Source of the DNA: Paenibacillus sp. FSL R10-2734
Lineage (GTDB): Bacteria; Bacillota; Bacilli; Paenibacillales; Paenibacillaceae
Length of the DNA: 64,000 nucleotides
Assembly (NCBI RefSeq): GCF_037963865.1
Contig: NZ_CP150170.1
Span: forward strand, 2,170,001 to 2,234,000
Reading direction: 5' to 3'
Positions 1 to 8,600 of this stretch are shown here, one piece after another (position 1 is the first letter of the stretch; each line of letters starts with the position of its first letter). A program made the position numbers and the translations under genes. The notes beneath the pieces were generated by a model that saw only the letters and a program-made list of their open reading frames with translations, was not told the origin of the DNA and ran no database searches.

Positions 1-418
1 CAGAGATGCTTGTTACGTGCAAATGTCCTGCGGAATTAAAGTATGCCTCGTCAAAATCAACCAGACTAAGCTTGGAGGCCGCGGAATTTTTGCGAAAGTA
101 TTCGACTTTAGGGTCGCCGGTAACAACCTTTGATTTGATTAACATACCCGTTGGATAGTCTTTAGTAAAAGTAATGTTCTCGGTATCGATGTTCTCGTGC
201 TTCATAGCTTGAGAAATGAATTGACCAAAGCTATCTTCGCCAAGTTTCGTAACGTAGCCAGTAGGATGATTCAAGCGCGACAAGCCTGTAGCCACATTAC
301 TTTCTGCACCTGCCAACGCTTTGGAAAATGAAGATACCTCATGCAGAGGGCCGGTTTCATTGGCATAAAACATCGCCATCGGTTCCCCGAAAGTGACGGC
401 ATCCAGCTGTTTACTCAT
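1..418 (-). CDS. kdgK: 2-keto-3-deoxygluconate kinase, PfkB family (5' part only)
   Basis: PfkB/ribokinase-family sugar kinase, most likely phosphorylating 2-keto-3-deoxygluconate to KDPG in the cytoplasm. Only the first 139 codons are in the window; the gene runs off the left edge. The start ATG (complement of 416-418) follows a GGAGGAAC ribosome site. Visible PfkB N-terminal features are the opening VTFGEPMA strand, the GGxxxN-like substrate segment (AGAESNVATGLSRL) and GYVTKLGEDSFG. The divergently placed KDPG aldolase gene at 765 supports KDG rather than fructose or ribose as substrate, since the two enzymes are consecutive steps. The C-terminal catalytic Asp and anion hole lie outside the window, so substrate remains inferred from context. 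Confidence 0.8.
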   Translation of the reverse strand, partial: MSKQLDAVTFGEPMAMFYANETGPLHEVSSFSKALAGAESNVATGLSRLNHPTGYVTKLGEDSFGQFISQAMKHENIDTENITFTKDYPTGMLIKSKVVTGDPKVEYFRKNSAASKLSLVDFDEAYFNSAGHLHVTSIS

Positions 419-559
419 TCTTAGTTCCTCCTAGGGTAATGAATTTATCCCAGTATAATGATTGCTAATTTGAAATTATCACATAAATCGGTTTTGTACA
501 ATATCGGAATGATTATTAACCTGACATTATTTTTTGTAAAAAGAAACATAAAACTCAAT

Positions 560-583
560 AAAACCTTTATATATAAGGGTTTT
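560..583. promoter_or_regulatory. 24-bp near-perfect palindrome, candidate operator between kdgK and eda
   Basis: Arms AAAACCTTTATA and TATAAGGGTTTT pair at 11 of 12 positions. It lies in the 346-bp AT-rich divergent gap 419-764, about 140 bp upstream of kdgK and 180 bp upstream of eda, so one regulator could serve both. No poly-T tail typical of a terminator follows on either strand beyond the palindrome itself. The regulator is not in the window. Otherwise the gap holds only AT-rich sequence and the two ribosome sites. Confidence 0.4.
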
Positions 584-764
584 TAATAGGTTTTTAAGTA
601 TCTTTTTCTCAAGCTCAATAAAAATGTATTGACTGTGAAGCGTAATCTTATTACTATTTCTGTATAGGGTTATTCATAAAAATTAGTAAATTTAATAAAA
701 AAATTTATCTAAATTAGTATTTCATATTCATCTATGATCGTACCAAGAGAAAGGGAGTCTACTG

Positions 765-1406
765 ATGAAGAAAATGAAAGTATTGCAGAATGTGGCGTCC
801 GTTGGGGTTGTGGCGGTTATTCGTGCTGATAGTGCTGAGGAAGCTTTTAAAATGTCCGTTGCTTGTATCGAAGGCGGCTTGAATAATATTGAGGTAACCT
901 TCACTACTCCGGATGCGGATGTGGCGATTAAACGATTGGTAGTAGAGTACGGAGATCGCGCAGTGATAGGAGCAGGGACTGTACTTGATCCATTAACGGC
1001 CAGAATAGCTATTCTTGCAGGCTCAGAATTTGTAGTAAGTCCATCTTTTGAAGTAGAAACAGCTAAGATGTGTAATCTTTATGGTATTCCTTACATGCCT
1101 GGCTGCATGACGTTGAGCGAAATGAAAGAAGCGCTGAAGTTTGGTGTGGATGTACTTAAGCTGTTCCCAGGCAGTGCTTTTGGACCGGATTATGTGAAAG
1201 CGGTTAAGGGACCTATGCCACATGTGAATATTATGCCGACAGGCGGCGTGGATCTGAATAATATGGAGAAGTGGATTGCGAACGGCTGTATAGCTGTAGG
1301 CATCGGGGGCAATTTGACTGCACCGGCGAAGGATGGTCGATACGATCAGATTACTGATCTTGCGGCACAGTATGTGGCGAAGTTTAAAGAGGTAAAAGGA
1401 ATTTAA
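765..1406 (+). CDS. eda: KDPG/KHG aldolase (2-dehydro-3-deoxyphosphogluconate aldolase)
   Basis: Class I aldolase splitting KDPG into pyruvate and glyceraldehyde-3-phosphate, the last step of KDG (pectin/glucuronate) and Entner-Doudoroff catabolism. The 213 residues match the usual length of the family. Visible family features: VAVIRADSAEEA at the N terminus, the NNIEVTFTTP strand with its active-site Glu, GAGTVLD, and the Schiff-base lysine in DVLKLFPGS, followed by the phosphate-binding MPTGGVDLNN and VGIGGNL. The start ATG is preceded by GAAAGGGAG at proper spacing. It is divergent from the KDG kinase gene and ends at its own terminator, so it appears monocistronic. Confidence 0.93.
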   Translation: MKKMKVLQNVASVGVVAVIRADSAEEAFKMSVACIEGGLNNIEVTFTTPDADVAIKRLVVEYGDRAVIGAGTVLDPLTARIAILAGSEFVVSPSFEVETAKMCNLYGIPYMPGCMTLSEMKEALKFGVDVLKLFPGSAFGPDYVKAVKGPMPHVNIMPTGGVDLNNMEKWIANGCIAVGIGGNLTAPAKDGRYDQITDLAAQYVAKFKEVKGI

Positions 1407-1444
1407 TTCTGTTCGTTTCGTATTTCGAATAGATTGATTATTGA

Positions 1445-1487
1445 AGGTTGTGTAGCTGACAGATGTCAGTCATACAGCCTTTTTTTA
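1445..1487 (+). terminator. Intrinsic terminator after eda
   Basis: Imperfect stem with GGTTGTGT and CTGAC on the left arm and GTCAG and ATACAGCC on the right, loop AGAT, followed by seven T. Confidence 0.85.
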
Positions 1488-1589
1488 ATGTTTTTTTATG
1501 CTAATCACATTTTCTTACATTATATGTTATTCATAAAGTATAGAATGTGGACAAAGACAATAAACTATAAAGTAGGAGAGTCGTGATGC

Positions 1590-1880
1590 TTGACTAAACG
1601 TCAACGAATTGGAATCGTTTATTATCTGACCGGGAGTGAGTATATGCCTGCTTATAATGATAAAATGCTGTATCAAGCAGCTGATGAAGATGATGCCGAA
1701 TACGTAGAAATTGAGTCGGCATTCCATGGTTGCAAGGTGACGGAAGGTCAGATCTATAGATTAGAACGAAATTACAATAATCCGCATATTTTTGAAAATG
1801 GAGAAGCATATGTTGTGGATGATGAAACAAGGGATAACTACGCCGTGTTCATGCTCTGCAAAATTGTGTTATATAAATAG
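1590..1880 (+). CDS. Hypothetical 96-aa acidic protein
   Basis: Not recognised. The reading frame begins with TTG at 1590, nine bases after an AGGAGAG ribosome site (1574-1580); the GTG-ATG just before it runs into an in-frame stop, so TTG is the only start with a good ribosome site. The product is acidic (DEDDAEYVEIE near residue 35) without signal peptide or membrane segment, rich in Tyr and Asn, and ends in a hydrophobic strand (VFMLCKIVLYK). It stands alone between eda and the ECF sigma gene in the same direction. No function is proposed. Confidence 0.6.
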   Translation: MTKRQRIGIVYYLTGSEYMPAYNDKMLYQAADEDDAEYVEIESAFHGCKVTEGQIYRLERNYNNPHIFENGEAYVVDDETRDNYAVFMLCKIVLYK

Positions 1881-2125
1881 AGTTATGTACTTATCCTTAT
1901 ATTTCTCTCTTAAATGCTTACCGTCCTTATAAGGCCGCGAAGGCGTTTATACTTGTGTCACTTTTGTTACAAAGTTATCCAAAAGAGTATTTGAATGATT
2001 GATGTTTCCCCTGTATGCTTAGTAGGAATTATAGACTGTGCTATGCGGAATAACGCTCTGTAACAGATGCGTTAACATGACGTGTTAAGAAAAGTTTGGT
2101 ATTCTAAAAATATTAATTACAGGGT
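1881..2125. other. Intergenic stretch without recognised gene
   Basis: Lies between the 96-aa gene and the ECF promoter. No open frame with a ribosome site and no convincing terminator was seen; only short imperfect dyads such as the GCGTTAACATGACGTGTTAAG segment near 2069-2090. Confidence 0.4.
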
Positions 2126-2152
2126 TGCAACAAATTCGCAGTCTTGCGCGTC
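2126..2152 (+). promoter_or_regulatory. Candidate ECF-type promoter (TGCAAC-N17-CGTC)
   Basis: TGCAAC at 2126-2131 and CGTC at 2149-2152 are 17 bases apart, close to the AAC / CGT pattern of ECF sigma promoters such as SigW. It lies about 30 bp before the ECF sigma start, so autoregulation is a reasonable inference. Confidence 0.5.
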
Positions 2153-2182
2153 AGTAAGATTGCATAGAGAGGGGGAACCTTC

Positions 2183-2731
2183 GTGGTGGAGCAGGGACTC
2201 ATCAGAGCCGCTCAAGCGGGCGATCGCGACGCTCTAATCACCCTATTGCGAGAAATTGAAGGGCATGTATATAAGACAGCCTTCTACATTTTGCATAATG
2301 AACAAGATGCGCTGGATGCATCTCAGGAGGCCTTGATCCGGGTTTATACAAAAATCGGTTCATATGAAGAAAAGGCTCAGTTCAAAACGTGGGTTCAGCG
2401 AATCGTTACCAATATTTGCATTGATAAATTCAGAAGAACTAAACCTACAGTTTCAATTGATGAACATGAAATGGTGTTTCAGGATAAACACAATGTGGAA
2501 CGCGAGGTTCTATCCTCTTATTTAGCTGAGGATATACGTGAAGCGATTGATCAATTGCCCGAGCATCATCGGACAGTCATCGTCCTGCGCTATTTACAAG
2601 ATTTTTCTTACAACGAGATTGCAGACTGCCTAGATTTGCCTTTGAATACAGTGAAATCCTACCTGTTTCGGGCAAGACAGCAGCTGCAGAATAGACTTCA
2701 GGAGTACCAGAAAGGTGGTGTATCGGGATGA
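2183..2731 (+). CDS. ECF RNA polymerase sigma factor (SigW-like)
   Basis: Extracytoplasmic-function sigma-70 factor of 182 residues, a normal length. Region 2 covers about residues 20-90 (YKTAFYILHNEQDALDASQEALIRVY, then FKTWVQRIVTNICIDKFRR, the -10 melting/recognition helix). Region 4 covers about 120-172 (LPEHHRTVIVLRYLQDFSYNEIADCLDLPLNTVKSYLFRARQ is the -35 recognition helix-turn-helix). The start is GTG 2183 after AGAGGGGGAACC. The stop overlaps the next gene by four bases (ATGA), giving translational coupling with its anti-sigma factor. A candidate ECF promoter just upstream suggests autoregulation. The regulon cannot be read from this window. Confidence 0.9.
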   Translation: MVEQGLIRAAQAGDRDALITLLREIEGHVYKTAFYILHNEQDALDASQEALIRVYTKIGSYEEKAQFKTWVQRIVTNICIDKFRRTKPTVSIDEHEMVFQDKHNVEREVLSSYLAEDIREAIDQLPEHHRTVIVLRYLQDFSYNEIADCLDLPLNTVKSYLFRARQQLQNRLQEYQKGGVSG

Positions 2732-3978
2732 AATGCGCGGAGGTGATGGAATGGATGCACCGCTATTTAGACCAAGATTTGAGCCAAGATGAGATTGTTG
2801 AGATGTTCCGTCATATCGATAATTGTCCTTCCTGCGCGGAAGTCTTTGAGCGGCTGACACTTCTCTCCAAAGAGTTGGAGCAGTTGCCAGACGTGAAACC
2901 CCCGTTTAGTCTGGTTGACTCTATTTTACCTCAGCTTGCAGAATTGGATCGAAGCAGTCGTGAACAAAGCGCTGTTAGAACCGAGGAGCCAGTTGTAGTT
3001 CCATTCTCACGTGAAAGCTCCCGCGGTAAATCTTCCAAGGGAACCTCTATGGCAACACGGACAGGCATTGGAGCTATTGCAGCTGCTGTTATATTAGGGA
3101 TCGCTATTTTTAATATGCCGGATAAAATGCCTGGGGCAGAGGTAGAACAAATGCTGCAGGATAGTAGTAAAGCGACCAGCGATAGTGCTAATAATATGGC
3201 TATTGAATCGCAAGCTCAAGCTTCTACTTCTGCTAATTCAGATGAGGCTGCGCCTGCTGATAGTGGAACGGATACCGGGACTTTTGCGGCTCCACCGGGT
3301 GATGATAACGCTGCATTAGATAGAGCGATGGGGCCGGTAGACCCTGCGTCGATGCCTACTCCAGCAGAAACTAATGCTCCATCTGGAGGACGATCGATAC
3401 CAGAAGCATCTAATGGTGTGAAGCCTAATCCTACTGAAAAGGTTATGACGCCGAAGCCAGATACTGTAACGAAAGTTCAAACTCCGGATACAAGTGGCGG
3501 CAGTAATGATCGGTCCAAAGCTGATAAGAAGGAACAACCCGTAGAGATCGATAAAGGCATCGCAGCGGATTCAGCTGATCCAGCGTCTCCACCTGTGGAG
3601 GATTCATTAAAGATTTCGAATGATTTCGGACGAGGAGTTATGGGCTTTAACATTTCAAATGATTCTAATGTGCAGACTTGGACCTCCCCTGATGGGCAGT
3701 ATGCTGTTGAGTTTGCTGGGCTGCAGCTTGTTATTTATAAGAACTCACAAGACTCAGTGGAAAATAGGTCGGCAATAACTTCTTATCCATTAGAAGGAAA
3801 TTGGGTGTCTGGTGAGTGGTCGGCGGACAGCTCGCAGTTCACTTATGTGACTGAGAAAGATGGTGTTAGTATTACCAAGGTGTACACTGTACAGGAAGTA
3901 GGGAATACCTCTTCTGCTCCAGCTGCTTCGCCTTCGGCAACACCAGAGATTACACCGACTACATCATCAACAAATTAA
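2728..3978 (+). CDS. Membrane-anchored anti-sigma factor with zinc-finger (ZAS/zf-HC2) domain
   Basis: Partner of the upstream ECF sigma factor, expected to hold it at the membrane until a surface signal. Residues 1-50 form an anti-sigma zinc-finger: the H-x3-C-x2-C signature is HIDNCPSC. A single membrane segment lies near residues 110-128 (IGAIAAAVILGIAIF). The outer part (130-300) is Ser/Ala/Pro/Thr-rich and low complexity, probably a wall-spanning linker, and residues 300-390 resemble a beta-rich sensor domain (SPDGQYAVEFAG, WSADSSQFTYVTEKDG). The 416 residues are about double the size of a minimal RsiW-type protein because of this linker and end domain. Function follows from gene pairing plus the zinc motif. 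Confidence 0.82.
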   Translation: MKCAEVMEWMHRYLDQDLSQDEIVEMFRHIDNCPSCAEVFERLTLLSKELEQLPDVKPPFSLVDSILPQLAELDRSSREQSAVRTEEPVVVPFSRESSRGKSSKGTSMATRTGIGAIAAAVILGIAIFNMPDKMPGAEVEQMLQDSSKATSDSANNMAIESQAQASTSANSDEAAPADSGTDTGTFAAPPGDDNAALDRAMGPVDPASMPTPAETNAPSGGRSIPEASNGVKPNPTEKVMTPKPDTVTKVQTPDTSGGSNDRSKADKKEQPVEIDKGIAADSADPASPPVEDSLKISNDFGRGVMGFNISNDSNVQTWTSPDGQYAVEFAGLQLVIYKNSQDSVENRSAITSYPLEGNWVSGEWSADSSQFTYVTEKDGVSITKVYTVQEVGNTSSAPAASPSATPEITPTTSSTN

Positions 3979-4129
3979 AATGAGGCTGGAACATTTTTCG
4001 AAGCTTCAGAATATACTATTGCAACAGGACAGGAACTAGAGATTATAGGATTTACAGAACATCGGTATGACCGTCGGATGGGAAGTTTCTAGGGCTTCTC
4101 ACTTCGTCGTTTATATAGATGCGCCGCTT

Positions 4130-4174
4130 AAACGGAGGAGCTTTGGCCATGGCTGCCAGAGTTTCTCCGTTTTT
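4130..4174 (+). terminator. Intrinsic terminator between anti-sigma gene and holA
   Basis: AAACGGAG (4130-4137) pairs with CTCCGTTT, with an inner TTGGC/GCCA-like stem, followed by TTTTT. The rest of the 254-bp gap shows nothing further. Confidence 0.7.
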
Positions 4175-4256
4175 GCATGTGCATTTTTGTTGTTTTTTTT
4201 GCTACAATAGGACTCTGGGCAAATTGGGCTAGATGAATGGAAAAGGAAGTGGCGGA

Positions 4257-5276
4257 ATGGATGCCAAAACGGCGATAAAAGAAATCAAACAAGGGAAAAT
4301 CTCACCGCTGTATCTTTTGTACGGCAGTGAAAAATTTCGAATGAATGAATTTGCGGCATTGCTGGAGGACCAGCTGATTGCCAAAGAGGATCGTGATTTC
4401 GCGGTTATTCCCTTTGATCTCTCTGAGACGCCGGTGCAGGCTGTGGTAGAAGAAGCCGAGACTGTACCCTTTATGGTAGAACGTAAATTATTGCTGGTGC
4501 GTGACGCATCGTTATTTACAGCGGGAAAAGAAAATGCCAAACTTGAGCATCGTATAGATATTTTAAGTGATTATTTGCAGCATCCTGTAGATTTCAGTGT
4601 GATCGTGTTTATGGTGAATAATGACAAGCTAGACGAGCGTAAGAAAATTGTGAAGACTGTTAAATCAGTGGGCACGGTATTAGCCTTCAACCCGCTCGGA
4701 GCAGAAGAGTTGCTGCGGTGGGTGGAGAAAGGAATTCGTGAGCGAGGTTGTGCGATGGCACCTGGCACGGCAGAGATTCTTATAACCAATGCAGGGACAG
4801 GTTTGCAGGGTTTATCTGCGGAAATGGACAAGCTTTGTTTATTCGCTGGTAAGGGCGGAACCGTAAATGCAGAAGCAGTAGAGAGTCTGGTGCACCGCGG
4901 AACGGAACAAAATGTGTTCACGCTCGTGGAAGATATCGCAAATCTGCGTCTGGATAAGGCGCTTGATACGCTATATGAGCTGTTGAAACAGCGGGAAGAA
5001 CCCATCAAGATTGCTGCGCTGATTGCGCGGCAATTCCGAATTATTTTGCAGGTTAAGGATTTATCAGCTCATAGTTATTCGCAAGGTCAAATTGCCTCGC
5101 AAATCGGACTGCATCCTTATGCAGTTAAGCTTGCAGGGGAACAGGCCCATAAGTTCTCAAGTGAACGTCTGCGGCAAATTTTAAGTGCGCTGGCTGATCT
5201 GGATTATAAGATGAAGACAGGGGCTATAGATAAAGTCCTGGGTCTGGAGCTGTTTATGCTGCGGCTTGCCGCCTAA
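4257..5276 (+). CDS. holA: DNA polymerase III subunit delta
   Basis: Clamp-loader delta subunit (YqeN in Bacillus), which opens the beta clamp. The frame is open from ATG 4233, but ATG 4257 (MDAKTAIKEI) is preferred because AAAGGAAG lies seven bases before it while 4233 has no ribosome site; the product is then 339 residues. Visible features: the N-terminal ISPLYLLYGSEKF strand typical of delta, the DKLDERKKIVKTVK segment, and the C-terminal helical collar (EPIKIAALIARQFRIILQVK ... KMKTGAIDKVLGLELFMLRL). It opens the conserved holA-rpsT-gpr-spoIIP-lepA neighbourhood. In many Bacilli rpsT follows directly; here a 1284-residue surface protein gene is inserted between them. Confidence 0.93.
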   Translation: MDAKTAIKEIKQGKISPLYLLYGSEKFRMNEFAALLEDQLIAKEDRDFAVIPFDLSETPVQAVVEEAETVPFMVERKLLLVRDASLFTAGKENAKLEHRIDILSDYLQHPVDFSVIVFMVNNDKLDERKKIVKTVKSVGTVLAFNPLGAEELLRWVEKGIRERGCAMAPGTAEILITNAGTGLQGLSAEMDKLCLFAGKGGTVNAEAVESLVHRGTEQNVFTLVEDIANLRLDKALDTLYELLKQREEPIKIAALIARQFRIILQVKDLSAHSYSQGQIASQIGLHPYAVKLAGEQAHKFSSERLRQILSALADLDYKMKTGAIDKVLGLELFMLRLAA

Positions 5277-5295
5277 AAGAATAGAATAGAAGTAA

Positions 5296-5339
5296 AAAGA
5301 GTGAATCCAGCAAATCGCGCTGGGTTTGCTCTTTTTTTG
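5296..5339 (+). terminator. Intrinsic terminator after holA
   Basis: AAGAG...AATCCAGC pairs with GCTGGGTT...CTCTT, loop AAATCGC, followed by a run of seven T. Confidence 0.85.
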
Positions 5340-5446
5340 TTGTCACTAAATTCTTACCATTTAATAACATTCCGCTTACATTGCGATGACCCTTGCGACT
5401 TGGCATCAAGTTAGAATGAGTCCGAGAAAGAAATGGAAGGAGGATT

Positions 5447-5563
5447 ATGCTATCAAATTCTTGTCATAGAACTGTCGTCAACTGCTGGCAATACGTTTTG
5501 TCAAGGATCGAGACAAGCATTACGCAGTTTCCGGAGCTGCTACTGCGCATAGTACTTCGATGA
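5447..5563 (+). CDS. Candidate 38-aa small ORF with strong ribosome site
   Basis: ATG 5447 is directly preceded by GGAAGGAGGATT, an excellent ribosome site, in the 400-bp gap between the holA terminator and the surface phosphoesterase gene. The predicted peptide (MLSNSCHRTVVNCWQYVLSR at its start, ending LLLRIVLR) is basic and matches no family known to me. A second frame from ATG 5434 is also open for 38 codons. It may be a leader peptide or a decayed gene; the strong ribosome site is the only positive evidence. No other gene is seen between 5340 and 5679. Confidence 0.3.
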   Translation: MLSNSCHRTVVNCWQYVLSRIETSITQFPELLLRIVLR

Positions 5564-5679
5564 TGTCGATGAGCTTATTATACAGTTTGAGCTTTAATTT
5601 ATTGTGCGGGGTGTCCTGTCACAATGATCTCTATGATACCTATTAAGGGTTATTCAAACCCATCCAAAAGGAGTTTATT

Positions 5680-8600
5680 ATGCAAACAAAACGTGTGATG
5701 AGACAAAGTGTAGCAACGATGTTTATTTTTCTAATCATGTTGTCTTCACTAAGTACGGTATGGGCTGCTGGCTCTGTTGAAGAGCGTGCAAGCTTAACAT
5801 TTTCACCAAACGACTATGCTTTGATGGACAAATCAGTAGAGAAAATTCCGACAACAGCAGAAGTAATGGTCAAGTTGAGTCCAAATATAAATACAAGACA
5901 AGTCATTATTGGTAACTATAAAGATGGTTCTCAGAACAGCTGGTCGTTAGAGCTTACTGCTGACAATCGGCTTCGGTATTGGGAACAATACAAGGATGCG
6001 TCAGGTGTGCAAAGAAGTATTTCTGATTTATATGTAACGGGTGTGGATGTGGCGACTGATGAGTGGATGCAGCTCTCTGTTGTACGAAACATTGCCAATA
6101 AGAAAATTGAAGTTTATAAGAATGGGGCAAAAGCTTTTGAACGTGCAGTTACTTATATTGCTCCAGATAACACGGCTTCAACGTTACCTATGTATGTGGG
6201 CACGGATTACAGGAAGAGCATGTGGTTAAATGGAGAAATTTCTGAGATTCGTCTTTGGAACACTGCTCGCACGCCGGAAGAAATTAGCCAATATACATCA
6301 ACTAAGTTGACTGGCGCAGAACAAGGGCTGGCTCACGCTTGGAGACTGCACAGTGACAACATTTCTCCTTCGACAATTTTCAGTGATCTGGTAAATACCA
6401 ATCCAATTAAGATTACAGCAGAGGGATTTGAAGCGAAAATTGTTGGAGGTGAGGTTGATTACTCGCACACATTTAGTGCGTCTGGTGTAAGCTTTGCAAG
6501 CAGCGATGTACAACTAGCTATGAAGAATAAATTGCCAGCTGTCCCAAGGACGATTGAAACCATGGTCAAGCTGCCGAAGGATTTAAAGGTTGCTGGCGGC
6601 GTTGTTGTGGGGAATTATATGAACGCAGGGTATTATGACTATGATTTGCCTTATTTCAATTTTGAGGTTACTGCAAAAGGTGAACCAAGATTATATTGGA
6701 AGAAGAAAGGCGTTATTCAAGATACAGTAATTTCTGGTGTGGACTTGCGCCAGGATAAATGGGTACATGTCGCGATGACGTTCGATGATTTAAAGGACGA
6801 AGTTAAGCTTGTTATTAATGGTAATCTTATAGCGACTGTCCCTAATAATACGTTCCAACCAGACACCCCTGCCCAACCGCTTAAAATCGGTGGCGATTAT
6901 CGGTTCGGTAACAATCAATATTTTAAAGGGGAGATTGCAAATGTTCGTCTATGGTCAACAGTCCGTACTGTAGAAGAAATTGCGGCAAATATGGAAGTTG
7001 AACCGACGAATTCAACGGCTTTATTAGGTAGTTGGAAACTGGATGCGGTAGCGAACGGTGTTTATGCAGACATCTCCTCAAATGGAAACGATGTATCAAC
7101 ATTCGCCGATTGGATTGAACCAAATTTTGCAAAGGGCGATTACAGCATGGTCGTTCTGCCTGATACGCAATTTTTGACGGAGTCTTATGCTAATAAATAC
7201 TACGAGATGATGGACTGGATTAAAGAAAATAAGTCTATGTATAATATTCAGGCTGTAATGAGTTTGGGGGATATTGTCAATACACCTAGCAGTGCGACGC
7301 AATGGCAGGTCGCCCAGAATGGTTTTAACGTGTTAGATAATCTTGTTCCCTATACCCTTCTGCCTGGTAATCATGATATGTCGATGAATTTGGATCGTAC
7401 GGCAGTGAACTACAATAAGTACTTTCCGTACTCCAAGTTCTCGCAATTGTCCCACTTCGGTGGTGCGTATAAAGAAGGATACATGGATAATGTGTACTAC
7501 TACGTTACAGTTGGTGATCGGGAGTATATGATATTCAGTGTGGCCTTTGCGCCGACGGCTGATATTCTAGAATGGGCTGATAAGCAGATCGCGGCGCATC
7601 CAGAGAAGAATGTAATTATAACAACGCACTCGTATATGTACTGGAACGGTGAACAATTGTCCAATAAGTATACTGACTACCCGTCTAAATATATTAGTGA
7701 TGCTAAAGATGCTGATGTATTCTGGAATGAGGTTGTGAGCAAACATAAGAATGTCAATCTTGTTTTGTCTGGTCATATTGGCTATCCTGACTTGGTAAAC
7801 CGCACGGACACTGGTATTAATGGGAATACTGTTAATCAAATGCTGGCAGATGCGCAAGGGCTGGATGCCTCAGATGGTGGATATGCCATGCTCATGATGT
7901 TAACTTTCCATAATGACAGTAATCAAGTCGATGTGAATTGGTATTCTAGCGATAAAGACAAATTATATCGAGACAGAAATCAGTTCTCCATTGAAATGGA
8001 GCATGTGAAGACACTAAAGTCGGTTGAGAGCTTGTCAGTTATTCAGGCTACTTATGGAACGGCTAAAGAAGATATCAACTTGCCAAAGACGATATCTGTG
8101 CAGCTAAGTAATGGCGAGCAGATAGACGTACCGGTGACTTGGAACAGCGAAACGTATGACGCCACTACTGAGGGGACATATTTGTTTACTGGGACGCTTG
8201 CGATTCTAAATGACGTTTTTAATCCGAAAAATATAACAGCATCCATTTTTGTTACTGTAGAAAATGAGGATACTGGAGGAACAACGCCAGGTGAAAATCC
8301 GGGAACTGGAGGAGGAACAACGCCAGGTGAAAATCCGGGAACTGGAGGAGGAACAACGCCAGGTGAAAATCCGGGAACCGGAGGAGGAACAACGCCAGGT
8401 GAAAATCCGGGAACTGGAGGAGGAACGACGCCAGGCGAGAATCCGGGAACTGGAGGAGGAACAACGCCGGGTGAAAATCCGGGAACTGGAGGAGGAACGA
8501 TGCCAGGCGAGAATCCGGGAACTGGAGGAGGAACGACGCCGGGTGGCAATCCATCCACAGGTGGAGGCGTAACTACCGTTGGAAGTTCGACCATAGGTAG

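Noticed and set aside
5340..5679. Riboswitch (c-di-GMP type) upstream of the SLH phosphoesterase
   Set aside because: I looked for the conserved GEMM-type core and saw none; the region is described as a gap with a candidate small ORF.
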